Below are positions 1 to 4,431 of a stretch of DNA of 7,126 nucleotides, in pieces. Location: the NCBI RefSeq assembly GCF_937976295.1, contig NZ_CALJRY010000220.1:1-7126 (forward strand), written 5' to 3'. The position numbers were made by a program, and so were the translations under genes. The DNA is from an uncultured Rothia sp. (lineage in GTDB: Bacteria; Actinomycetota; Actinomycetes; Actinomycetales; Micrococcaceae). The stretch's first letter is position 1, and each line of letters starts with the position of its first letter. Under the pieces are notes generated by a model that did not search any database, was not told where the DNA came from, and saw only the letters and a list, made by a program, of their open reading frames with translations.

Positions 1-117
1 AGTCCGCAAAGCCTGAGCCGACTACTCCGGCTCCGAGCGAGTCCGCAAAGCCTGAGCCGACTACTCCGGCTCCGAGCGAGTCCGCAAAGCCTGAACCCAG
101 CACCCCGGCACCCTCCG
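1..117 (+). repeat. 39-bp tandem repeat within the surface-protein gene
   Basis: Three consecutive 39-bp units lie at 1-39, 40-78 and 79-117. The first two are identical and the third is diverged in its second half. Each encodes 13 residues (SAKPEPTTPAPSE; the third has ST in place of TT). The array touches the window edge, so the true copy number is unknown. The length is a multiple of three, so gain or loss of units keeps the frame. Confidence 0.95.
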
Positions 118-908
118 AAAGTGCAGAATCCAATGAGGTTGTACACGAGTACAAGGATGGCGCAAAGGTCTACTTCCCCAAGACCTGGGATGGTCAGAAG
201 CTGACCTTCCGCGGTGAAGGCTTCAAGACTCTGGACGGTAAGGGCTCCGTTATCGCCGTCAAGCTGAACAAGGGCGCTATTTCTGCGAAGGAAGAGCCGA
301 AGCTCGAAGGCGTTGAAGGCAATAGCGCAGGCGTCTGGGCTTACATCAAGGCGGACGAAAACGGTAACTTCACCGCAACCATCGACCGCCCCACCGTGGC
401 AAACTCTAACCTGACTGAAGAACTGAAGACCGGCGATAGCGTTGCTATCTACCTGCTCTCCGGTTCTCTGGCGGAGAACGATAACGTGCGCGGTGGTGTG
501 GCTGCAGAGTACACCTTCAGCGTAGATAACCAGGCACCTGCGCCGAAGGCCTCTGAACCGACGGCATCCGAGTCGGCTAATGCACCTGTAAATGATCCTT
601 CTGCTGCTCCGTCTGCAGCTGCAGATTCCAAGGAACAGGCAAAGGACCAGTCTGCTAAGGATCAGTCCAAGGCTCCCGCGGATTCTTTGAAGTCCGAGGC
701 ACAGAAGAAGGACAGCACCGCTCCGAAGACCTCCGGCTCTTCGTCGCAGAATGTCGCCTCTTCCAGCAATGGCTCCACCTCTTCGAACTCCTCGAAGTCT
801 TCACTGGCTAACACCGGTGCTTCGGGCGTCGTCGTTGCAGCTGGAATTGGTGTTCTTGCCCTGGTCGTTGGCGCAACTGTGCTGGTAGCACGTCGCCGCA
901 AGGCATAG
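1..908 (+). CDS. Cell-wall-anchored surface protein with LANTG sorting signal (5' end outside window)
   Basis: The reading frame is open from the left edge (first full codon at 3), so the N-terminus, including any signal peptide, is missing; 301 residues are visible. Residues 1-39 are three copies of a 13-residue Pro/Ser/Glu repeat (SAKPEPTTPAPSE). Residues about 48-175 form a compact segment rich in predicted beta strands (KVYFPKTWDGQKLTFRGEGF at its start, AAEYTFSVD at its end) that looks like an Ig-like module of actinobacterial surface proteins. Residues 176-266 are a Ser/Ala/Lys/Pro stalk. The C-terminus is a classical sorting signal: LANTG (268-272, bases 804-818), a hydrophobic segment, and the tail RRRKA. 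LAxTG-type motifs are the known preference of class E sortases in high-GC Gram-positives, so sortase anchoring to peptidoglycan is inferred. Ligand and function are unknown; a neighbouring domain such as HtaA may lie upstream, but that cannot be seen. An internal GTG at 396 is not the start, because coding character continues upstream. Confidence 0.9.
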   Translation, partial: SAKPEPTTPAPSESAKPEPTTPAPSESAKPEPSTPAPSESAESNEVVHEYKDGAKVYFPKTWDGQKLTFRGEGFKTLDGKGSVIAVKLNKGAISAKEEPKLEGVEGNSAGVWAYIKADENGNFTATIDRPTVANSNLTEELKTGDSVAIYLLSGSLAENDNVRGGVAAEYTFSVDNQAPAPKASEPTASESANAPVNDPSAAPSAAADSKEQAKDQSAKDQSKAPADSLKSEAQKKDSTAPKTSGSSSQNVASSSNGSTSSNSSKSSLANTGASGVVVAAGIGVLALVVGATVLVARRRKA

Positions 909-1022
909 TCCGCACTCCACGGTAGCCCACGATACTGCCGGTTGGTAGTGGCGAAAGAGGTAGAGCGGGATCTGTTAGATATTCAAGAACCCGATTGACT
1001 CTCTGAAACTGCCGATACACAT
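909..1022. other. Noncoding 3' region of the surface-protein gene
   Basis: Between the stop codon of the surface protein and its terminator I see no gene. A weak stem (ACTGCC pairing with GGTAGT, one wobble) lies around 932-949. It is most likely the 3' untranslated region. Confidence 0.5.
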
Positions 1023-1071
1023 TGAAAGGGGCGGTACCCATCGCATCGATGGGTACCGCCCCTTTCATTTT
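1023..1071 (+). terminator. Strong intrinsic terminator after the surface-protein gene
   Basis: A perfect 21-bp stem (1023-1043 with 1047-1067) closes on a 3-base loop (CAT) and is followed by TTTT at 1068-1071. The arms contain AAAGGGGCGGTACCCATCG and its reverse complement. The A-rich 5' side and T-rich 3' side suit termination of the upstream gene. The stem is longer than most intrinsic terminators. Confidence 0.9.
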
Positions 1072-1151
1072 GCCCATATGCCTGTTATTTAGACGGAAAG
1101 TCTAGACCAAGGGTAGAAGTAGCAGGTGAGGGGAAAGAGAGAAATGGAGTA

Positions 1152-1193
1152 GGGCGAGGCGACCCCTCTGTACTCGCCCGCCCTTATTTGACG
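1152..1193 (+). terminator. Possible weak terminator or stem-loop with TTATTTGAC tail
   Basis: GGGCGAG (1152-1158) can pair with CTCGCCC (1173-1179) around a 14-base loop, and the sequence continues CGCCCTTATTTGACG. The CTTATTTGACG tail (1183-1193) is the same word that ends the larger inverted-repeat element at 1373-1382. It could be a poor terminator or a remnant of the same repeat family. Confidence 0.35.
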
Positions 1194-1233
1194 AGTTAAC
1201 AGCCCCCAAAGAATGAAATGTAGGGTTCTAGTG

Positions 1234-1259
1234 CCTCAGATACAAACCTCAGATACAAA
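1234..1259 (+). repeat. Perfect 13-bp tandem duplication
   Basis: CCTCAGATACAAA occurs twice back to back (1234-1246 and 1247-1259), immediately before the hairpin at 1262-1285. It looks like a small slippage duplication; no function is evident. Confidence 0.9.
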
Positions 1260-1261
1260 GA

Positions 1262-1285
1262 AAACCCGCACCGAAGTGCGGGTTT
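1262..1285. terminator. Probable bidirectional intrinsic terminator
   Basis: AAACCCGCAC (1262-1271) pairs perfectly with GTGCGGGTTT (1276-1285) across a four-base loop. Read on the plus strand the loop is CGAA and the tail is only TTT. Read on the minus strand the loop is the very stable TTCG and the tail is TTTTCTTT, a better terminator. The minus-strand reading implies a transcript from the right moving left, but no minus-strand gene is visible there, so it may simply block antisense transcription. Confidence 0.75.
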
Positions 1286-1287
1286 AG

Positions 1288-1382
1288 TGTCAAAGCGAGG
1301 TTCGGTCCCTAGACAAACGGATTAGCGAGGAAAAAGGGACCCAAGAAATCTGTCCGATAAGGACCGAACCTCTTATTTGACG
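1288..1382. repeat. About 95-bp inverted-repeat element (MITE-like or attenuator-like)
   Basis: The ends are imperfect inverted repeats. TGTCAAAGC then GAGGTTCGGTCC (to 1308) on the left mirrors GGACCGAACCTC (1361-1372) then TTATTTGACG on the right. The inner 12-bp arm is perfect. Inside, GGTCCCT (1304-1310) can pair instead with AGGGACC (1335-1341), and GTCC (1352-1355) with GGAC (1361-1364), so two mutually exclusive folds exist. The long stem followed by TTATTTG could act as a plus-strand terminator. It may be a short non-autonomous mobile element or a conditional terminator; no family is recognised and no clear target-site duplication is seen. Confidence 0.6.
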
Positions 1383-1452
1383 CATGCGTCTCTTCTATTA
1401 TGGTACATCTCGCTGATTTTCGCACCTTGAAGCGCGTTTTTTACTAAAAAAC

Positions 1453-1488
1453 TTGATTTTTGAAAAAACAACCCTTAATTTCTAAATT
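1453..1488 (+). promoter_or_regulatory. Candidate promoter(s) in AT-rich segment
   Basis: Two overlapping sigma-70-like pairs lie here, each with a 17-base spacer: TTGATT (1453-1458) with TAATTT (1476-1481), and TTGAAA (1460-1465) with TAAATT (1483-1488). The segment 1440-1510 is far more AT-rich than the genes, so chance matches are likely. If real, the promoter would drive the leader and beta-propeller gene with a 5' UTR of roughly 370 bases. Confidence 0.35.
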
Positions 1489-1578
1489 TTTAAGTAGATT
1501 TTTCAGAACGCCGCTTCGAAGGGGGGTAGAAGTGACGAAATATTACGAAATCCATGGCTCTAGATGCCTCGGGATAAG

Positions 1579-1621
1579 CTTATAAATTCTATAAGATATC
1601 AACATCTCTAGATTGATATCT
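1579..1621. promoter_or_regulatory. Overlapping palindromes, possible operator region
   Basis: CTTATA (1579-1584) mirrors TATAAG (1590-1595) across five bases. AGATATCAA (1594-1602) mirrors TTGATATCT (1613-1621) across ten bases. The second pair is a perfect 9-bp dyad of a size typical of repressor sites. No poly-T tail follows, so termination is unlikely. Its position upstream of the beta-propeller gene is consistent with an operator, but no regulator gene is seen. Confidence 0.35.
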
Positions 1622-1698
1622 AATGTAGCGATTATATGCAGAATACTAAGCTTTCGTTGAGTAAATCCGCCCTACTCAGAGCCTAGGAGGAGAGCATT

Positions 1699-1725
1699 AT
1701 GTGCTACCGGTACAGGGTGTCTTAA
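1699..1725 (+). CDS. Possible 8-codon leader peptide (MCYRYRVS)
   Basis: A near-perfect ribosome binding site (AGGAGGAG, from 1685) sits about 6 bases before ATG 1699, which opens only eight codons, M-C-Y-R-Y-R-V-S, then TAA. A strong site in front of such a short frame suggests a regulatory upstream ORF rather than a functional protein. A stem (TAGTGTAG 1733-1740 with CTGCGCTA 1749-1756, two G-U pairs) follows directly. There is no run of one amino acid beyond two Tyr and two Arg, so classical amino-acid attenuation is not obvious. It may also be the stub of a decayed gene. Confidence 0.35.
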   Translation: MCYRYRVS

Positions 1726-1732
1726 TCACGAA

Positions 1733-1869
1733 TAGTGTAGTGCACGGACTGCGCTAGAAAAGCCTCAGGTGGAGGTGAAGCGTAAGATGTATAGCAGAAA
1801 GCTCCGGATGCTAAGCTCGCAAAATATGAGGCGAGCTAGCCTCCAAACTACACAACTTTGGAGATACCT
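1733..1869 (+). promoter_or_regulatory. Structured leader of the beta-propeller gene
   Basis: Hairpins are visible at 1733-1756 (8 bp with two wobbles) and 1814-1837 (AGCTCGC with GCGAGCT, 7 bp). A second good Shine-Dalgarno, GGAGGTGA (1771-1778), could serve ATG 1787. That frame (plus-2) runs into the beta-propeller frame and ends at 2062, and its protein resembles nothing I know. The GGAGG can be masked by nearby CCTC (1763-1766) or CCTCC (1840-1844). This could be a regulatory leader or debris of a lost 5' coding end; both remain open. Confidence 0.35.
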
Positions 1870-3060
1870 ATGGTTCCCTCTGCTGCTGCAGAAGAACAGA
1901 AGAATACGCAGGACGCCAAGCGTTTTTCAGTGGATCGTTCTGCGGGACTCGCCGGCCAATATCAAGTGGCATACAATCCTGAAGAGAACACTCTTTTTGT
2001 TAGCGGAAGCTTCAATCACACCAAGACCCACGGCACGCTCTGCGCCACAATCGCTCGCATAAACGCGGATACCCTGCAGATTGAGAAGACGGCTGTTCTT
2101 CCTGCCATCCCGGATAATAACCCCGAACTAGAAAACCTCTTCCAGATTCAAGCTGCCTATGGTCTAGCCGTAGACAATCAACGGGGGCTTCTTTGGACCG
2201 GAGGAACCCGTACAAACTCGGTAACTGCATACTCCCAAAAAGACCTATCGCTCGTATGGGACTCTCTCGCTCTGGGGGTGGAGATGCTGACTCCGCGCGA
2301 GCTATATGTTGCACCTAATGGCACCGTACTCGTTACCGGAATGGGCGGTTACCAGGTAATCTCTGCATCCACCGCGGAGGGGGAACGCACGGTTAGTCCC
2401 CTTCAAGGGGAAGGTCCTGCCATGCTACTAGGACCCGTAGCGGATGAAGCTCGTAGCCGCCTGTACATCCCGAATATTATGCGCGATGAAATCTGGGTTG
2501 TGGATATGGGTACCTGGGAGCTCGTGCGCAAGCTACCCGTAACTGCTGGGGAAGACATCAATACTCCAGTAGCTGTTCACGGTGTAGAGATTGATCCGAC
2601 CCGTGGTGAACTTTATGTCTCTGCACAAGGACGCGAGGGTAAAAACGGCGGTCTATACGTTCTGAGTATTGAGGGTGAGCACCTCGCTTATCTTCCATTC
2701 GGCAAAATGCCCACCGATATCTTGCTCGATGCAGAACGTCATCTGCTCTATGCCGCTGACTTTGGGGGTAAGGGAGAGCCTGCAGTTGCTGGCGGTGGAA
2801 CCATCACTGTCATTGACACGCTCAATCGAACCATCATCGAGACCTTGCAGGTGGCCCCGACCCGCATTAACCACCAGGTCCTGCTGGAGGATGGGAGCGT
2901 CATTGCTATCGACAAGGCAGGGGACTACCCCGCGGTTGAGGTTCCCTACGTACTGGATGCGCGCTCTGGCAAATACTACGAGGCTGCAGAAGAGAACCGG
3001 CCGGGAGAAGATTCTCGCCCTATCGTCCGTGACGGTATCGCGAAAGTATATGTGTCCTAG
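1870..3060 (+). CDS. YncE/YVTN-like beta-propeller protein, apparently lacking its signal peptide
   Basis: This 396-residue protein contains repeated beta-propeller blades. From this start they include YQVAYNPEENTLFVSG (about 31-46), YGLAVDNQRGLLWTGG (97-112), RELYVAPNGTVLVTG (143-157), RLYIPNIMRDEIWVVD (197-212), VHGVEIDPTRGELYVSAQ (236-253) and DILLDAERHLLYAADFGG (283-300). The pattern of short strands with a connecting 'ID', 'VD' or 'VLS' is typical of YncE/YVTN-type propellers, often exported in actinobacteria; ligand unknown. I chose ATG 1870 because GGAG at 1860-1863 lies six bases upstream. TTG 1858 is the alternative and has no good ribosome binding site; an in-frame TAG at 1837 prevents further extension. 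The N-terminus, MVPSAAAEEQ, looks like the cleavage end of a signal peptide (AxA then acidic residues) without basic or hydrophobic parts, so the gene may be 5'-truncated. It uses CTA, ATA and GGG codons that the ribosomal genes avoid. No clear terminator follows immediately. Confidence 0.8.
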   Translation: MVPSAAAEEQKNTQDAKRFSVDRSAGLAGQYQVAYNPEENTLFVSGSFNHTKTHGTLCATIARINADTLQIEKTAVLPAIPDNNPELENLFQIQAAYGLAVDNQRGLLWTGGTRTNSVTAYSQKDLSLVWDSLALGVEMLTPRELYVAPNGTVLVTGMGGYQVISASTAEGERTVSPLQGEGPAMLLGPVADEARSRLYIPNIMRDEIWVVDMGTWELVRKLPVTAGEDINTPVAVHGVEIDPTRGELYVSAQGREGKNGGLYVLSIEGEHLAYLPFGKMPTDILLDAERHLLYAADFGGKGEPAVAGGGTITVIDTLNRTIIETLQVAPTRINHQVLLEDGSVIAIDKAGDYPAVEVPYVLDARSGKYYEAAEENRPGEDSRPIVRDGIAKVYVS

Positions 3061-3128
3061 CTACTAAGTGAAGAGCGCGATATATCAGCGTAGTGTGTGC
3101 TGTGCTCTAGCGCTGTATGCATGCTTGT

Positions 3129-3151
3129 GGGGTAGGGGATGGGGTCGGGGG
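3129..3151 (+). other. Putative G-quadruplex (four G-runs, 2-base loops)
   Basis: Four runs, GGGG, GGGG, GGGG and GGGGG, are separated by TA, AT and TC. This is a textbook four-tetrad motif with very short loops, on the coding strand about 70 bases after the beta-propeller stop. Short loops and four tetrads favour a stable parallel fold in DNA or RNA. It is followed by a stem, GTCCCT (3154-3159) with AGGGAC (3189-3194). Confidence 0.85.
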
Positions 3152-3218
3152 TGGTCCCTTGCTAGCCCCTGCGGCAAGTCTGTCGTAGAGGGACATTAAA
3201 GCGTAGTAAAATATAAAT

Positions 3219-3254
3219 ATCTACCATTCTTGTTTGACACATTGTTTGGTAGAT
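3219..3254. repeat. 8-bp inverted repeat enclosing a TTGACA-containing loop
   Basis: ATCTACCA (3219-3226) pairs perfectly with TGGTAGAT (3247-3254). The loop contains CTTGTTTGACAC (3229-3240), one arm of the larger inverted repeat described separately. TTGACA here matches a -35 box, but no -10 lies at a proper distance. Confidence 0.5.
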
Positions 3255-3328
3255 TTCTCGAGGCCCCTTCAGTTTCTTATGCGTCAGGAACTATACGAAG
3301 GGGCCTCCTGCTTTAAGTGTCAAATAAG
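3229..3328. repeat. Inverted-repeat element with GTGTCAAATAAG ends
   Basis: CTTGTTTGACAC (3229-3240) mirrors GTGTCAAATAAG (3317-3328) with one mismatch (G-U in RNA). The pair encloses the long hairpin at 3260-3307. The same 10-12-base word forms the ends of the element at 1288-1382 and occurs again at 1183-1193, so it appears to be a small dispersed repeat family. Confidence 0.6.
3260..3307 (+). terminator. Long hairpin, possible terminator upstream of the spc operon
   Basis: GAGGCCCCTTC (3260-3270) pairs perfectly with GAAGGGGCCTC (3297-3307). The stem continues, after a four-base bulge (ATAC), with AGTTTCT (3271-3277) and AGGAACT (3286-3292, one wobble). The following bases, CTGCTTTAAG, form only a weak T tail. 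It may end transcription of the beta-propeller gene and insulate the ribosomal operon, or be the core of a repeat element. Confidence 0.5.
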
Positions 3329-3333
3329 GGTCC

Positions 3334-3418
3334 ATCTCAGTCGATAGTGATGTGGGATATGGGGTTTTTGCTCCCTAAACCCGACTACCCCGGGAGATAG
3401 GGTGGGGGAGACTGAAAT
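3334..3418. other. Imperfect long-range stem with inner hairpin
   Basis: ATCTCAGTC (3334-3342) can pair with GACTGAAAT (3410-3418) with one mismatch. Inside, GGGTTT (3362-3367) pairs with AAACCC (3377-3382), and CTCCC with GGGAG. It lies immediately upstream of the candidate spc promoter. It resembles the other structured elements in this intergenic region, but its role is unclear. Confidence 0.3.
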
Positions 3419-3434
3419 CATAGTTGGCTAACTC

Positions 3435-3463
3435 TTGCGCTACGTACCTGCTTCCTGTACAGT
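3435..3463 (+). promoter_or_regulatory. Candidate promoter of the spc ribosomal operon
   Basis: TTGCGC (3435-3440) and TACAGT (3458-3463) are separated by exactly 17 bases, a plausible actinobacterial sigma-70-type pair. Transcription would begin near 3470, giving a leader of about 250 bases before rplN. It is the best candidate I see between the last hairpins and rplN, and a separate promoter is expected because accessory genes and terminators lie upstream. Confidence 0.5.
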
Positions 3464-3720
3464 GTTAAGACTGTGTGGCTGTATCCAAATAGCCGCGCAA
3501 CCACGGGCTTCTCGTGCCAGTGCATAATGCCGCTACTTACGGGTGGGATACGCCCGCTTCACGCGGGTCCAAATGCTTCTGGCATGGGTTTGCCCCAGGC
3601 GTTTCCGCTAACCCCTTCCACAGAGATGGGGCCCGGGGCGTCAACCAATCCCGTAAAAATGTTCCGCAAGGCTGGCTCGCGCCTAAAGCGAGTCGGAACC
3701 GGCGAGACGACAGGAGAAAT
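3464..3720 (+). promoter_or_regulatory. Long structured 5' leader of rplN
   Basis: About 250 bases without a convincing gene. Small hairpins are visible: CCCGC (3553-3557) with GCGGG (3563-3567), CTGG with CCAG around 3579-3598, and CTCGC with GCGAG within about 3675-3693. The last lies just before the rplN ribosome binding site (AGGAGA, 3712-3717). An open frame from GTG 3473 ends in TGA at 3722-3724, overlapping the rplN ATG as ATGA; its protein shows no recognisable family. The leader may carry ribosomal-protein autoregulation, but I recognise no known motif. Confidence 0.5.
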
Positions 3721-4092
3721 ATGATTCAGCAGGAGTCGCGACTGAAGGTCGCCGACAACACTGGTGCGAAGGAAATCCTGACCATCCGTGTTCTCGGTGG
3801 TTCCTCGCGTCGCTACGCAGGCATTGGCGACATCATTGTCGCAACCGTCAAGGATGCAATCCCCGGCGGTACCGTAAAGAAGGGTGACGTTGTCAAGGCA
3901 GTCGTCGTCCGCACCAAGAAGGAAACCCGTCGTCCCGACGGCTCCTACATCAAGTTCGACGAGAACTCCGCAGTGATCCTGAAGAACACTGATGGTGATC
4001 CCCGTGGTACCCGTATCTTCGGCCCCGTGGGTCGTGAGCTTCGCGACAAGAAGTTCATGAAGATCGTTTCGCTGGCTCCGGAGGTGCTCTAA
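3721..4092 (+). CDS. rplN: 50S ribosomal protein L14
   Basis: L14 (uL14) is a large-subunit protein that binds 23S rRNA and takes part in the bridge to the 30S subunit. The 123-residue product begins MIQQESRLKVADNTGAKEIL, almost identical to the family start, and carries the L14 signature around residues 60-86 (AVVVR, then RPDGSYIKFDENSAVI). Its length matches the family norm (122-123). An in-frame upstream ATG at 3514 would add about 69 residues unlike L14; the start at 3721 is preferred because AGGAGA lies 3 bases upstream and homology begins there. It is the first gene of the spc operon here. Normally the S10 operon ends just upstream with rpsQ, but in this window a long noncoding leader and accessory genes precede it. 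rplX follows after three bases. Confidence 0.97.
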   Translation: MIQQESRLKVADNTGAKEILTIRVLGGSSRRYAGIGDIIVATVKDAIPGGTVKKGDVVKAVVVRTKKETRRPDGSYIKFDENSAVILKNTDGDPRGTRIFGPVGRELRDKKFMKIVSLAPEVL

Positions 4093-4095
4093 TTC

Positions 4096-4431
4096 ATGGC
4101 TAAGATCAAGTCCGGCGACCTGGTTCAGGTTATTTCCGGTGCAGATAAGGGCAAGCAGGGCAAAGTTCTGAAGGTTCTCCCCAAGGAAAACCGCGTGATT
4201 GTTGAGGGCGTCAAGGTCGTCACCAAGCACACCAAGGCTAACCCCCTGACCGGCGCAGCAGGCGGCATTCAGAAGGTTGAGGCACCGATCCACGTTTCTA
4301 ACGTTGCGATTGTTGACCCCGAGACCAAGAAGCCGACCCGTGTTGGTTTCCGCCTCGAGACTGTAGAGCGTGACGGCAAGGAGCGCACCGTTCGCGTGCG
4401 CGTTGCTAAGCGTTCGGGTAAGGACATCTAA
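4096..4431 (+). CDS. rplX: 50S ribosomal protein L24
   Basis: L24 (uL24) is an early assembly protein that helps start folding of 23S rRNA and sits near the exit of the peptide tunnel. The 111-residue product has the N-terminal KOW motif (GDLVQVISGADKGKQGKV, residues 7-24), followed by the usual VEGVKVVTKHTK segment and the HVSNVAIVDP strand. The C-terminal VGFRLE and basic tail are typical of bacterial L24. GGAGG at 4080-4084, inside the end of rplN, is the ribosome binding site with an 11-base spacer. The stop codon TAA shares its last A with the rplE start (TAATG), indicating translational coupling with L5. Confidence 0.97.
   Translation: MAKIKSGDLVQVISGADKGKQGKVLKVLPKENRVIVEGVKVVTKHTKANPLTGAAGGIQKVEAPIHVSNVAIVDPETKKPTRVGFRLETVERDGKERTVRVRVAKRSGKDI

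Noticed and set aside
1..117. CRISPR-like repeats
   Set aside because: The repeats are directly adjacent without unique spacers and are in frame within a coding sequence.
396..908. Surface protein starting at GTG 396
   Set aside because: Coding sequence in the same frame continues to the left edge, including the Ig-like domain start and tandem repeats.
1288..1382. tRNA, T-box or known riboswitch
   Set aside because: No cloverleaf, no T-box sequence and no recognised aptamer core could be found.
1769..2062. Separate 97-codon gene in frame plus-2 overlapping the beta-propeller start
   Set aside because: Its downstream two thirds overlap the clearly coding propeller frame and the protein resembles no family. 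The good ribosome binding site before ATG 1787 is kept as a finding.
3234..3262. Promoter from the perfect TTGACA at 3234-3239
   Set aside because: No -10-like hexamer lies 16-18 bases downstream; TAGATT at 3250-3255 is only 10 bases away.
3514..3720. N-terminal extension of rplN from ATG 3514
   Set aside because: The added 69 residues do not resemble L14, the family starts at MIQQESRL, and a good ribosome binding site precedes 3721.
3559..4293. Minus-strand 244-codon open frame antisense to rplN and rplX
   Set aside because: It lies opposite strongly conserved ribosomal genes, and its protein is a low-complexity Leu/Gly/Asp/Thr translation typical of antisense frames in GC-biased genes.
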